Of a DNA stretch of 64,000 bases, positions 10,366-21,712 are shown in pieces. The stretch lies in the NCBI GenBank assembly GCA_030765065.1, contig CM060980.1, forward strand, positions 66,588,364-66,652,363, read 5' to 3'. Every line of letters starts with the position of its first letter. Within the stretch, counting starts at the first letter, position 1. Source of the DNA: Deroplatys truncata (lineage: Eukaryota; Arthropoda; Insecta; Mantodea; Mantidae). Both the position numbers and the translations under genes were made by a program. Under the pieces are notes generated by a model that had not been told where the DNA came from, did not search any database, and was given only the letters and a program-made list of their open reading frames with translations.

Positions 10366-11646
10366 CGAGGGGTACTATTTATATTTTGAGACTAATAATT
10401 AAAACAAAGTAATTTCTGATTGAAAACTGCTTTATTGTTTTCCAAAATATTCTCCTTTATGATCAATACACTTTTGCATCTGTTTGAACCATTTGTCAAA
10501 GCATTTATTCCAGTCTTCTTGAAACGCCTCCAAAACATGGTTTTTGAAGGCATCAACGGCTTCTTCTGCCAACGAAAATCGTTGTCCACGTAATTTATTC
10601 TTGATGTTCGGGAACAAAAAGAAGTCATTGAGTGCCAAATCAGGACTGTATGGCGGATGAACCATCAATTCGATTTTATGAGCCTTCAAATACTCTGTTG
10701 TTAGACGAGATGTGTGTGCGCTCGCATTGTCTTGATGAAGAACGATCCTACGGTTCTTGTTGGTTTTCCTTACTTCACCGAAGACTTCCGACAAACAAGT
10801 GGTGGTGTACCATTTAGCATTGACCGTTTTACGTTCCCTAAAGCCACTGTTGCCACATGGCCAGTTTTGCTGAAAAAGCAGGCGACCATTTGCTTCGAAG
10901 TGCTTTGAGTGCGAACAACTTTTGTTGGATTTGCTTCATCTTGAAACACCCATACAGTCGACTGCTGTTTACGTTCCGGCTCATACGCATAGATCCATGA
11001 TTCGTCACCTGTTACAATCTTATATACGTTTTTTAAGGCATCGGCATTGTATTTCTTGAGCATTTTTGTACACCGATCGACACGAGCATCTTTTTGAGAT
11101 TGCGTCAAATTATGTGGGATCCAACGAGAGCGAATCTTATTTACGGCTAAATAATCATGCAATATTTTATATATGCTGGTGGAACTAATGCCTAGGGTTG
11201 CCTCAATCTCACAATATTTCGCATGATGACCTTTCATTATTAGTTTTTGCACAGCAGCAATGTTTTCTGGCACAACAACTGATTTTGGACGACCTACACG
11301 AACTTCATCATTGAGCGAACGGCGGCCACGCTTAAATTCGCTTCACAGTGGCAAAGGATGGAGCTTCGTCGCCAAATGTGGAAGTTAGTTGGTCGATGCA
11401 CTCTTGTCTTGATAATCCACTTGAAAGTCATAATAAATCATTGCACGAACATTTTCACGAGTTAATTCCATGTTTTTGTTGACACACAATTTTCAAGTTA
11501 GTTTAAACAAAACAAATGACGCTCTATTGATAACATGTTTGAAGTAGATTATGGTAAAAAATATCAAACTTTCCATTGGAAACATCAGATGGCAGCTACA
11601 ACATTAACGGTTGCCAAGGCTCAAAATATAAATAGTGCCCCTCGCA
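10366..11646 (-). mobile_element. mariner transposon, full length but decayed
   Basis: The ends are inverted repeats of about 28 bp: the left reads CGAGGGGTACTATTTATATT from 10366, and the right, inverted, reads CGAGGGGCACTATTTATATT near 11625-11644. TA dinucleotides at 10364-10365 and 11647-11648 fit the mariner TA target duplication. The 1.28-kb length is normal for the family. The transposase gene lies on the minus strand. Confidence 0.92.
10432..11472 (-). pseudogene. mariner transposase (DD34D), with frameshifts and a small deletion
   Basis: The start codon region is at 11470-11472 (MELTREN...). The N-terminal DNA-binding part changes frame near 11430 and has lost a few codons near 11335 between TVK and EFKRGRR. 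The catalytic part reads TGDESW (first Asp), then HQDNASAH (second Asp), then SPDLALNDFFLFP (third Asp). There are 34 residues between the second and third Asp, which defines mariner DD34D. A one-base shift near 10837-10841 separates the first two thirds from the last third, where translation resumes as CLSEVFGEV. The C-terminus ends at 10432. All three catalytic Asp codons survive, so inactivation comes from indels. The protein would have cut and joined the element's terminal repeats in the nucleus. Confidence 0.9.
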
Positions 11647-11689
11647 TACTGTTACTTTGTCCAATTTTTAACTATCATTTTCTCAGGTC

Positions 11690-12198
11690 TGACTGTCACT
11701 GTTTTGTTTTCATCTAGTTCAACTTTCCCTGAAACTGCACTTCGTTCAACTATCACTTTATTTTGGTGAACTAGTTTAATTTCCTGTCACTTCAATTCTT
11801 CGTGACGTAGCCTCTCCTTCCGGACGGTTCACTCGGTGGGAGTCAATGCAAGACCTCCACAACCCCTCGCCACAAACTCGCTCGGAGAATCGCACTTGAT
11901 GTCGCACGGAGAACGCACCCGCCAACTCGGTCGGTCACTGACTGACCGATGCAACTCAACTTGACTAACTGCTCTCGCGAGAATGCTCGCTTATATAGTC
12001 AGTGGAATCTTCCACAGAACATTCTAGAAATATCTCGACACATGTTCTGAGGAGGGGAAGAAGAAACTTCCAGACAGTTCTGGCCATTTGCCGATAGAGC
12101 TCCTGATGCTTACGCTGGCGAGCGGCAGTTAAAACGTTATTTACTCCCACCTCGGCAACGATCTCCCGACAACCTTGGACCATAGCCGCTACGTCACA
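11690..12198 (-). repeat. LTR-like repeat with TATA box and heat-shock-type elements, copy 1
   Basis: On the minus strand the block starts TGTGACGTAGCGG at 12198, as LTRs start with TG. It then has GAAxxTTCxxGAA (core GAACATTCTAGAA, 12018-12030 on the plus strand) with more GAA/TTC pairs nearby, then TATATAAGCGAGC (11985-11997), then a GC-richer leader. Related blocks occur at 16640-16925 and 48540-48935. GAAxxTTC triplets are the binding form of heat-shock factor. The lower boundary is uncertain. It is probably a solo LTR or another element promoter. Confidence 0.5.
12000..12032 (-). promoter_or_regulatory. Candidate heat-shock element cluster beside a TATA box
   Basis: The plus strand shows GGAATCTTCC, then GAACATTCTAGAA within 30 bases, i.e. 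alternating GAA and TTC pentamers at the correct 5-bp step. The TATA-like box GCTTATATAG lies just below at 11989-11998. For a minus-strand promoter this is the expected order: heat-shock element, then TATA, then start. Confidence 0.5.
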
Positions 12199-13011
12199 AT
12201 ATTTACCTATGCCATTTACTAAAGGATAGTAGTTGGTAAATTCTATTGGCTGAAAATGTTAAACATTTTTTTGACTGCTTCCATAATTTTTACTGTAATA
12301 CATAGAAATGCTGCTAGAAATCGTTTAGTTAGTAATTGCACCGAAATGTTAGTATCCCAAACCAATATGGTGCGCCATTACATCTCTCACGATTGTACGT
12401 CAATAGTCTTTTTTTTCAGGAGATGAACCCTCTACCAGGCTTGTTGAACTGCAGCCAAACTGTACGCGCTTCAGTCAACAGTTGCCGCAACCGACAGGAA
12501 AAGTCATATTTTGTGTGCTTTCTCCTTTAAATTGAATAAAGCGGCGCCGAGCAGTCGAACCGGGAAAAGATACTTATCAACTGGCGCCACGACAGATAAG
12601 AAAACACTGCGGTTCAATATCGGTTCAAGCTATACAACACAGTGGCAATAAAAGTAACTGGCCTCTGACAGGCGCGATTAAATGAATTGGTGAGAAACAT
12701 CCTTCTTGACGTGAAACAACTCCAAATGACTTCCCTATCTCTAAACTGAGAAACCTAAACCGGCGTATTTCCTTTTCAAATTATAATTTATTCAGAATGT
12801 ATCACATTAAACTCTGTTCCATATAACTTTTCCCCGTATCTCTTAACTGTCAGGTGCACGAGTCATCTCTCATTGGCTGCTATCGTGGAATAGAATGTTG
12901 TTCGATACAAACTAGCTCCTTATTTAGCATTATTATTTATATTTATATATTCAAGAGAATTGTAAACTTTACATTTTCATTACGTATGAGTGAAATATAT
13001 TATCAACAAAG
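12199..13011. other. Unassigned sequence with one PBS-like word
   Basis: No gene recognised. ACTGGCGCCACGAC at about 12580 resembles a retroelement primer-binding site, but it does not lie at the expected end of the neighbouring LTR-like block. GAATAAAGCGG at about 12534 also occurs near 16976. Confidence 0.3.
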
Positions 13012-13400
13012 TTAATGCATCCGGAATGCATGTACATTTTTATCAACAAATACGTAGGAGGATGCTTCGGTTTATACCTGCATCCCAGGTTAACGAAAGC
13101 AGGTGCATTTATACTGACATATTGTTTATAGCCTTTCTTTTGTTTATATCACACAGATAATGCATCTGGAACTACTGTAAACTTTATATCAACAAACAGG
13201 TAGGATGATCCTTCGGTTTGGCCCTGCATCTCAGGATACCGAAGGCACGTGCATTTATCATGACAGATTGGCTATATAGTTTTTATTTTGTTTATATCAC
13301 ACAGTTAATGCCTCTGGAATGCAAGGCCATTTTTATCACCAAATGGGTAGGAGGATCATCCAGTTTTAACTTTCTTCTCAGGATAACAAAAGTATATCGT
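13012..13400. repeat. Tandem repeat, about 144-149 bp period, 2.7 units
   Basis: The words TAATGCATC.GGAA, ATCAACAAA, GTAGGA.GAT, CTTCGGTTT, CTGCATC.CAGG and GTTTATATCACACAG recur from starts at 13013, 13157 and 13306. Units differ by about a fifth. No coding function is apparent. Confidence 0.75.
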
Positions 13401-14509
13401 TTTTCTCGCCTCTGCATTACATGGGGCTTGTACATTGTAATTCAAAGGTAAATACTGGTATATATTAGCCAAACAGGGAAAAGAGGAAGAAAGGGGGAGT
13501 GGAATTACACATTGACAGCGGGGAAGTTTATAAGATAAAGAGTTTGGTTATATACGTAAACAATGAAGAAGGAATGTTTCCAAAAATAAATACATGTAAG
13601 TTAAGCAGGAGCTTGTCTCAGCTATGAAATATCAAAAAATTAGTTTCCTTTTACTTTCTCTACCCATTCACCCATGTAGAGGATGTATTGTGTTCGACCC
13701 AAAAATTCCTTAATAAACGTATTTTCGGTTTCTGAAAGGCAATTAACAAGTGCAGCAGCTCGGGTTTATGTGGGGTAACGTAGCTGAAAACTGAAAACCA
13801 AAAATGGAATAAGCCACGGTTTACGAATACCAAGCGAAATCACCCCAAGCAAAAGCCCTTATTCCTTGCATAAAAATTTTTTCATTTTCTTTTTTGAATA
13901 ATGGAGGTAATGATTTTGTTTAAAATTTCATAGCTATGAGATGTTGCCATGAAAAAGAAAAGAAATTCCCTGTATCCTTTAAGGGTAGTTAAATTGATTT
14001 GGTATTTATATATGTTAACAGACTGAATGGCGTGCACGCACGCTCACACATACACACCCGCGCGACCTAATGTTATATGTTTTGCCGATTTGGCACATAG
14101 TAGTTTAGATTTGTTCCGTGAGCGGTGTAGCTGTAGTTTTACTGTGTTCGTATCTTCACCGCTTGTTGCGCCACGGTCGCGTCTTCAGGTCCAGCCAGAC
14201 TGGATTTACCCCAATAAGTTGCCCTCTTTCTGTGCCGCGAAGTGTTAGGATCAAGACGTCGTTGCCGTTTTGCTTTTTGATCCAAGGCCTGTCTGACTGT
14301 TACCTTTTACTTGGGTTTGCGTTGCATTTTGTGATTATCAAATATAAGAGAATGGATATGCAGTCGCAAACGTTATCGGATCATACTTGTATTTTTATAG
14401 GAGCAGTTTAACTTTTGGTATTCTGGCTTCCATTTAGTATGCGTTGTATTACTCTTGTTGTTCAATATTCAGAGTTTATGTAAATTGTTAAATATTGAAG
14501 AAGGTTATT
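13401..14509. other. Mostly unassigned; short R1 fragment near 13650-13740
   Basis: TTACTTTCTCTACCC and the following GACCCAAAAATTCC match the plus-sense start of R1. A (CA)n-rich tract lies at 14037-14060. Short ORFs at 14027-14411 show no recognisable motif. Confidence 0.4.
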
Positions 14510-15451
14510 TGTTACGTTATTTACACCACGCTTTGGGCGTGAAGTAGTTTGTATTGTAATCCAACTGTTGGGGAGCCGAACACTTGAAGTTGGTTGCAAC
14601 CGCACGTATAGTACCCGGTTTCCGGTAGCCTTCGCCCCAAAATGTACTTTCAGGTGACCTTTGTCCCAAGTTTAAAAAATATTTACTCTGTAATTTGACT
14701 GTTTCTTTAAATATTATATATTTATGTTTGCTTCGGCTGCGTCAGTATTATTGTTAGAGACATGGGGTCTAAGCAGGGTTGTGGTGCAACAAGAATGTAG
14801 GCTTACACAGATTATAATTTTACTTCACTCCTTTTATTAATGCTTGAAACGATTTAAGTAACACTTCACTGATATAGAGAGAGAGCTGTGAGATTTTTTT
14901 TTATTAAATACTGGCACTTTTTAACACGTAAACTATTTTGGTCTCACATAAAATACGTATAAATTTCTCGAGGACGCATCTCACATCCGATTAGGAACGC
15001 TGTCTAGTAGTAAACTGAACTATAAATTTGTAAATGTTTCTCCTTATCAGTTTCTGATTGGCTAATCCTACTCCAATAAAATATCTTCATTTAACTAAAG
15101 CTTTTTCTGGTTGTTGATTGGCTATTTTATAAACTGTCACTAAAATTACATTATTGCTTCCAAGAATCACAAGTAACATTATTAAACTCTCAAACTCATT
15201 GCCTCAAGGTTACCTCATTGTTAGCAACGTTTGACCTATTTATCATAGCTCCTACATTATTAAGTTACGTAATACATTCACATAACATTATTGAAGATGT
15301 TACAATAATATTAACATACACAATGACTGTAATATACACTTTTTATATATTGTTACATACACATATAGCTTTAAGGCGGGCTGTTATTGAATTTATATTT
15401 ATATAATTAGACTTAAAATCATTTAAGTGTTAAAAATACTGCCTCAATATC
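14510..15451 (-). repeat. LTR-like interspersed repeat L, copy 1
   Basis: This block is the reverse complement of 51401-52376 with moderate divergence. Shared words include GTTACGTTATTT, CCACGCTTTGGGCGT, GGTTGCAACCGCACGTA, CGGCTGCGTCAGTATTATTG, TCGAGGACGCATCTC, and two ATTGGCTA words (CCAAT boxes on the minus strand). The ends read TG...CA, as for an LTR. Internal coding sequence is absent, so it would be a solo LTR. Target duplications were not convincing. Confidence 0.65.
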
Positions 15452-16639
15452 TACAGTCTGTTTACGTTGTTCAATACATAGTACATTTAAAACTGTTAAC
15501 GTTCAAAGCCTATCAACATTGTTAATACAAGTAAGCTTCATTAAAGTAATCAAAGAACTGCGGTTAGAATGTAGCTCAGTGTGAAGCCTTTGTTCCGAAT
15601 TGTTATATTTGGGCTATTTACGCAATGCCGCGTATGTCATGTAAGGTAAAACAGGTTGCTGCCGAGGGACTTGTGTACTAGATTTGTGTACTGCAGGTAT
15701 CTCCTAACCAAACCGTTGCTTCTTTCCTTGAGTGTTTGTTACAAGACAGTACAGTCTAGCACTGTAAAGATTTATATATCCACTTTTATATAATTATAGT
15801 GTTCACTATAGTGTAACACATTCAAACAATAGCAGGTTTTCTTTGGGTGAATTAATATACGGGGGAAGGCCAGTGTTCACATACTGAAATTAAAGGCTAT
15901 ATCTACTACTTGACTTGCGTGTTTTGTGTTTAAATTTTGGGGCCATTTCTCTACTTTGTTGTGGGTGCTGCATGACCTCGTTCTTGGATTCGAACGTTTT
16001 CTCGACTAACATAGGTATTAGTAAGCAAAGTTAGCGCAATTTCTAGAAAAAAATCCCCATTTTAAATACAGAAATCCGCAAAAGAGGTATTCACGGTGAA
16101 ATTTGGAGGTTAGGTTTGTAAGTGGGGGCACTACTACTTCTCTTTCACAAGGAAAGTATAAAATTTATTTTGAAATTCCTGTGAGAGAAACCATGTGATA
16201 ATATCATAACTAAAAATATAGTTGCTAGCTCAACGAGAAGTATCCAAATCACAGCTGAAATCTTGTAATTTCAGTGAAGTATTATGCATTACGGACGAAT
16301 TTCCCTACTTGAAATGGAGCTCAGCACTTAAAGTACCATGACACAACTAATCAACTTTTGTCATTCCTAATGAAGCATCCAGTAATTATGGCTACCCAGT
16401 CCAGTCAGCTACATTAATTCTCTTTACTTTAAATAGTTAACAAGACACACGATTTGGGAACCTTGAAGTTAAAAGTGGCACTTAATGTGTTCACATTGGA
16501 GTCCTCTTACGACAACACCTCTGTATAACAGAAACCTCGAGAAGGTGTTAGTATGAAGGATCTGATACTTCGGTAACCAAGTAAGTGGTATATAATTCTA
16601 ACAATCTTCAACAATTATAAATTTTATTTCAAAAGGTTT
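15452..16639. other. Unassigned AT-rich sequence
   Basis: Nothing recognised at either strand or at the level of short repeats. Confidence 0.4.
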
Positions 16640-16925
16640 ATTCCTTGTTTGTTGAGTTTTTCTAGTCTCACTTTATGTAGCATCAAGAACGACTCACTAT
16701 CTCGCTTTACTAACTAGCTCCCTCGTGAGCACGCTCGCTTATACAACCGCTGGGATTTTTCAGAGAGTTGTAGAATGTTCGGGAGGCGAAGAGAAAGAGG
16801 ATTTCCAAACAATCCCGCTTCTGGTGTTTACGCTGGATAAGAGCACTTATCTTTTCAGCCGGATAGCCGGTCGGTTGGTTGGTTTCTAGTATGCGGTAAC
16901 TGAGCTCCATAGCTGTGTCACATGT
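16640..16925 (-). repeat. LTR-like repeat with TATA box, copy 2
   Basis: It matches copy 1 (11690-12198) at GAGCACGCTCGCTTATAC, GAATGTTCGGGAGG, GAAGAGAAAGAGGA, TTTACGCTGG and AGCTCCATAGC, ending at minus-strand TGTGACACAGC at about 16920. The heat-shock-type triplets are more decayed here. Confidence 0.5.
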
Positions 16926-17432
16926 CAAAAGATTAATTATAAATCTAAAATCCCATCGTTACAGAACGTAAAACTGAATAAAGCGGAAGTGCCAGAAAGA
17001 GGAGTTACTAAGATTTGCCTAAGAATCTTCCATATGCTTAAAATCTCGCCCTCGTTTGTGTGGACACAATAGACCTGACAACGAGTCTTTCTTGACGTCG
17101 TAATTGAAATTTCCAAAACGTTCTATACTTGAACCGTTCAAAGCATCGCTCTAATCCACGTGCACTCCTCAAGTACTACGAAGTAACATCACAATGTGTG
17201 TTAAGATAACAGATAAATGCACCGAATGATTTCCTTAAACTTCACAACTAGCATTTCGCTATTAAAATATTATAACAATGATCATATATTATATAGCCAG
17301 CGTGCATGCGAAAAAAATTGAGTGTAGGTAAAATTTTACAAATTTAAAATTACTATTAGTCTGTATTTATTTTAATTATCATAAGTTATTCTAATCTCAC
17401 TTACAAGTTTCAGCATGTGTGAACGTTTCATT
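16926..17432. other. Unassigned AT-rich sequence
   Basis: No gene or family match beyond GAATAAAGCGG near 16976, which is shared with 12534. Confidence 0.35.
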
Positions 17433-18310
17433 ACTTTCTCTACTACGTATAGTAAGTAGCAGAAGTATTGCATTCCACCCAAAAATTCCATACCGAGGTT
17501 TCACCGGAAATACATGTTTTGAGACCCCCTGAATCCAAATAAAGTATTTTTGGAAACATGTCCGCGCGCTTGTGTATGTGTGTGTCAGGATATCTGTATG
17601 TCTGTCTGTGAACAGCATAACTCAAAAACGAAAAATCGGATAAATACTAAACTTAGTATTTAGGTTCAGTACCTTCCAAGGATGCCACACGAAGATTTTC
17701 AACAAAATTCCCTAGCCCAGTCTACTCTTTACATGGAGCATTTTTCGAAAATTTTGATTTTCTAAAAAATGGCTCTAACGATTTTTATTAAAACGCCATA
17801 TATTAAAAATATTTACATGATAAATAAAATGTATATCTTGAATTTTCAGAAAATTGCCTGTGAAGTCCTCTTTATTCACAGGGAATTTTGTATAATCTTG
17901 TACAACGCAAACGTTAACCAATAGACGAAAATGTACTATACAAATAATGTAGATCTCTTTAAAACACATGATCTATTTCCAATAAACTTTTGTGGCATAA
18001 GCTGTTTCCAAGGTATCCGATTATTAATGGTTCGAATTTCTCATTACTTGGCCATTCTCTTGAAATTCTGTCAACATTCAGTTGTTTCTCGCGATTGCAT
18101 GGAAACAGTATGGAATTTTAAGGCAAGCGTATGGCGTCCTGTTCTTAAACATTTTACAATTGCAGTTCCCTTTGTATCTATAACGAAATATGTAATGTAA
18201 CTATTTCTGCAAAGGTTTAGTTGGGTTAAAATGCAGTAGACAGAAAAATAAGCTTTAGTAAGAATAGTTTGTAATCCCACTAATAAACGATAGAGGGTAG
18301 AGACACCATG
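17433..18310 (+). repeat. R1 interspersed repeat, copy 3, near full length
   Basis: It starts ACTTTCTCTACT at 17433 and carries every R1 block, including GCATTCCACCCAAAA, TACATGTTTTGAG, GAACAGCATAACTCA and TGGCTCTAACGATTTT. It reaches the terminal block GAGGGTAGAGA at 18293-18303. Internal copies of ORFs on both strands are unrelated in register between R1 copies, so I see no coding constraint. Confidence 0.75.
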
Positions 18311-18334
18311 TGAATGCATCACAACACATTTGTT

Positions 18335-18715
18335 TACTTTGTGTGCCACCTTCCTATAATAGGAGAGAGGAAGTATTATATCCCACACAAACTTTGATAT
18401 TGAGATAAAACCGTAAATACATGTTTTGAGGCCCCTGAATAAAATCAGCATGTTTAGAAAAGACCTGTGAACAGCATAATTAAAAAATAGAAAGCCCTTT
18501 AAATACCAAATTTGGTATTTAAATAGAATCTTCCACTTCAATTTACCTTTACATATAAAATCTCCGTTATTTTTTACTTTATCAAAAATGGTTGTATAAA
18601 TGTTGACCTAGGTTTAATATATTTGTACAACAAAATGTAAATATTGAATGTTTTGGGAATAGCCCCGGAAGTCCTCTAGTAAACCGTAAGAGATACACAA
18701 AACCTTAATACGCTA
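18335..18715 (+). repeat. R1 interspersed repeat, copy 4, truncated
   Basis: It begins with decayed versions of the R1 start, then TACATGTTTTGAGG, GAACAGCATAAT, TTTGGTATTTAA and AACCGTAAGAGATA. It follows copy 3 directly on the same strand. Confidence 0.65.
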
Positions 18716-18724
18716 CCTTTTTTT

Positions 18725-18860
18725 TAAATGCTCTTTTTTATTCAGAGAGCCTCAAAACGTGATTTCCTGATGAAATCTCCATATCGAATTTTTGGGTGAG
18801 ATGCAATACTTCTCATCTTACTATAGGTAAACAGCAGAGAAAGTAAAAATAAAAGTGAAT
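18725..18860 (-). repeat. R1 fragment, copy 5, inverted
   Basis: AGAGCCTCAAAACGTG, TGATGAAATCTCC, GGGTGAGATGCAATACTTC and CAGCAGAGAAAGTA are the minus-sense R1 terminal blocks. Confidence 0.65.
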
Positions 18861-19089
18861 TTTTAAACTATACAATGAGTATTTTTTTTAACATGTAATC
18901 CAAATGTTGAATTTCCCAAAACGTTCGAATTTCAGTGGTGCATTCCTAAATTAAAAATTTATTCTAAAAATTGGGCATAGTAATAAAATAGTAAAATAAA
19001 TCTCACACCGGGTGATTTTAATTATTTCATCATCGTACAAGGATGCCTACCACCGTTTATTTTAACGTGAATTCACCCAACTTATAAAT

Positions 19090-19345
19090 TACAGATAAAT
19101 AACGGAGGGGAACACCTCACGCACTGCAACCTACATAGGTGTGTTGTGGAGAAAGGGATGAATTGAATGAACCATAAGAGGTTACAGGCCACACAGACAC
19201 GCGGAAGTCCCTAACAGTTCTATGCTCGAAGATCCGTCCTCTGCTGGAGCTCCCTAGAGAGGGCAATGACGGTCACCCCAAATTAACCCATATGCGAGGT
19301 AGAACACCCCGATGACCTAACTATACCGTATCAGCATCAGTGGAC
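19090..19345 (-). repeat. SINE/long dispersed repeat fragment
   Basis: ACACGCGGAAGTCCCTAA, GCTCGAAGATCCGTC and AGAGAGGGCAATGACGG match the distal part of the longer SINE-like copies at 34196-34690 and 45870-46352. Confidence 0.5.
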
Positions 19346-19459
19346 TATCTATCTTTTGTTAGACGCAGTCCGATTCATACGAAGCGGCTTTCGCTTTTCC
19401 ACGTGTAAATAAATAAGGCTGAATGCTCGAAAACGGTGCCTGTAAGACTAACGTCTATA

Positions 19460-20679
19460 GGGTCTTTCAACAAGTTCCTTTGAACTTAAATAAAATACGT
19501 TTTGTAAATGATAGAGGTTTATTTCTTTTTTTATTTTGGAACTAATTAATGTCCTTACGTGTGGAAGAGAACATAAGTTAAGTGGCCGCGACATCGTTGG
19601 GTTGCGCGTATACGGTTGACCCAATTTTCAATGACAGAAGAACGTAAATTAGGTCCAACTTCACGAATAACACGCGTGATGTTATTCATAAGATCATTTA
19701 CTGTTTCTGGCTTGTTGACATAAACTCGAGATTTAACATAACCCCACAAGAAGTAATCCAACGGCGTTAAATCACATGACCTCGGGGGCCAGTTAACATC
19801 ATCACCACGGGAAATGATGAAACCTCTGAACTTCTCCTTCAAAAGATCGACTGTTTCGAGAGCAGTGTGACATGTGGCACCATGTTGCTGGTACTAGATG
19901 TTTCCGAGATCCGTTCCATCCAATTGAGGCTAAAATAGTCCCTTATAAGAGCCCGGTATCTTTCTTCATTGACAGTTAGAGCTTCTCCATCTTCATCTTG
20001 GAAAACATATGGACCAATGATTCCACCATACCAAAATCCACACCAAACAGTAACCTTTTGGGAATGAAGTGGTCGTTCTTGAATCTGCATTGGATTGTGA
20101 TTGCTCCAATAGCGGCAATTTTGTTTGTTAACACAACCATCCATCCAAAAGTGGGCTTCGTCGCTGAAGAGGTTTTTTCAGCAAAAATCCGGGTCAGCTT
20201 CCAATTGCTCCATAGCCCAGTCAGCGCATACACGGCGCAACCTATGGTCGTTGGGCTTTAGTTCTTGAGTTAAAAGCATTTTGTAAGCGTGAAACTTCAA
20301 GTCCAGATGCAGAATTCGCGTACACTCTTCGAACGGCGCCTATGTTTTCATTGAAGCGCTTACGTCGATTACGTACAGGCGTTCTTTGATCGCAGACAGA
20401 ACCACTTCTTTCAAATTTATCGATCAAACGCCGAATCGTTCTCTCGCAGGGACGAATATGCACACCTTAAACTTCACGCAATACACGGAAGGTTTGGCGA
20501 ACAGATGATTCACTTTCATAATAAATTTTCACAATTTCTACGCGTTGCTGAATGCTGTAATCTTCCATGGCTATTTGCCAATAACAACTGTAACCACATG
20601 AAAACAATGACTGCTGTAACTCAATAATAACAGCAGCTATCACATGTTAAAGATAGAACACTCTTGTTGAAAGATCCTA
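19460..20679 (-). mobile_element. Tc1/mariner-superfamily transposon, DD41D type, decayed
   Basis: The inverted ends are short: GGGTCTTTCAACAAG from 19460 and, inverted, GGATCTTTCAACAAG ending at 20679. TA target duplications are at 19458-19459 and 20680-20681. The 1.22-kb length suits one transposase gene with minimal flanks. The gene is on the minus strand. Confidence 0.88.
19555..20568 (-). pseudogene. DD41D-type transposase with stop codons, frameshifts and a lost catalytic Asp
   Basis: Translation starts at 20566-20568 (MEDYSIQQRVEI...), a typical helix-turn-helix N-terminus. A TAA follows REV near 20468, just before GVHIRPCERTIRRLI. The catalytic core begins DEAHFWMDGCVN (first Asp) near 20160. 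Next is VTVWCGFWYGGIIGPY, a signature block. The second catalytic position reads QQHGATCHTA near 19885, so the Asp is replaced by His. PRSCDLTPLDYFLWG supplies the third Asp. Counting from the His to that Asp gives 41 intervening residues, the DD41D spacing. The C-terminus reads VLFHT and stops at 19555. Frame changes near 19840-19900 and near 20230 separate the segments. The gene is dead on several counts. Confidence 0.85.
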
Positions 20680-20681
20680 TA

Positions 20682-21353
20682 CTTATACAGTATATAAATA
20701 CTTCTAAGTTATTGATTAAAATTCTGTATAAAATGGCACGTTTAAATGGATAAGGTTTGGCTACTGCAGGCTGTGTCTGTGGGTTAAGAAAGATCATCAC
20801 ATTCATTGTCAACTAAGCAGCATAGCTGATATTCTATTCCTAAGTTCTACTAGCAAGGTTCAACAACCGATGCTTATATGCTTAATTCACTCATACTATG
20901 CGTGCTATCATGGAAAGGAATTTTAACACTTCATCGAAAAATCAAGAAAAAAAGGCAGTACGCAATGGAAGTCTAATAAAGCGCATTTGCAGATGCAATT
21001 AGAACGCTTTAGACCACACCTAAATTATAGCAATAAAAAGAGTATGCATCTCTTGCGCTGAAATTAAGAATACAGCTGTTAAATTGTTTCAGCGCTTAGT
21101 CAGTCAGAATAGGAAAAAAATAAATCAAACTGGAATTACAGGGTAGCACTAATTGTTGAAAACCTTCAGGAAGTAATAGCAAAAACTGTTAATAACTGCA
21201 CTTACACAGCACTGCGTCTAATGGCAGATTGCGTTAACCTTCGTTTTTCTTATGAGTTTCCCAGGGCGTTGGCCGGGCTCATTCATGGTTCTGATGGACG
21301 CAATTTTATGGAGAATAAACCATGCGTACTTTATTTACCTTTCTTTTTCTATC
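20682..21353. other. Unassigned AT-rich sequence
   Basis: No recognisable gene or repeat family. Confidence 0.4.
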
Positions 21354-21712
21354 CTACATAAATCGCAAAATCATCGTCCTCTGCATTTTACAGGGTATGT
21401 CCCGCAATTGGTCATTATTTCTGTAACGACAATCTGCCAGGCTTTGATGCATATCGTCAAACGATTTGTGTAATAGTTCATCCGGAATAATATTAATTTC
21501 TTCTGCAAATATTGCCTTAAAGATCGACAAGGAAGCATGGTTCCAGCTGTACGATGCCACACACTACTAAAATTTTTATAGGGACTGTGAGTCTCTCTTT
21601 GTGAATCAAGTGATCTCGAAAAATTGAGACATTGTATGGCTTCCGGATTTATTTGGCTGTGACTACTTTCTGTGGGTGAATCTGAAGAGCAAAGTTTATT
21701 TAGCTCGTCCAT
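21354..21712 (-). pseudogene. Possible Tc1-like transposase C-terminal fragment
   Basis: On the minus strand, FAEEINIIPDELLHKSFDDM, then a Cys and QLRDI before a stop at 21354 resemble the C-terminal tail common in Tc1-like transposases (EE-xIP-xE-L...N-x-HLxDI). A different frame upstream, 21712 to about 21560, is open and starts MDELNKLCSSD. The join would need a frame change near 21545. No catalytic Asp block is seen upstream and no terminal repeats were found. The assignment is weak; an unrelated hypothetical exon is possible. Confidence 0.3.

Noticed and set aside
12575..12595. Retroelement primer-binding site (TGGCGCC)
   Set aside because: It is not adjacent to the 3' end of the neighbouring LTR-like block in the required orientation.
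18071..18541. 156-codon minus-strand ORF
   Set aside because: It spans the junction of two R1 copies, and the frame is not kept in other R1 copies.
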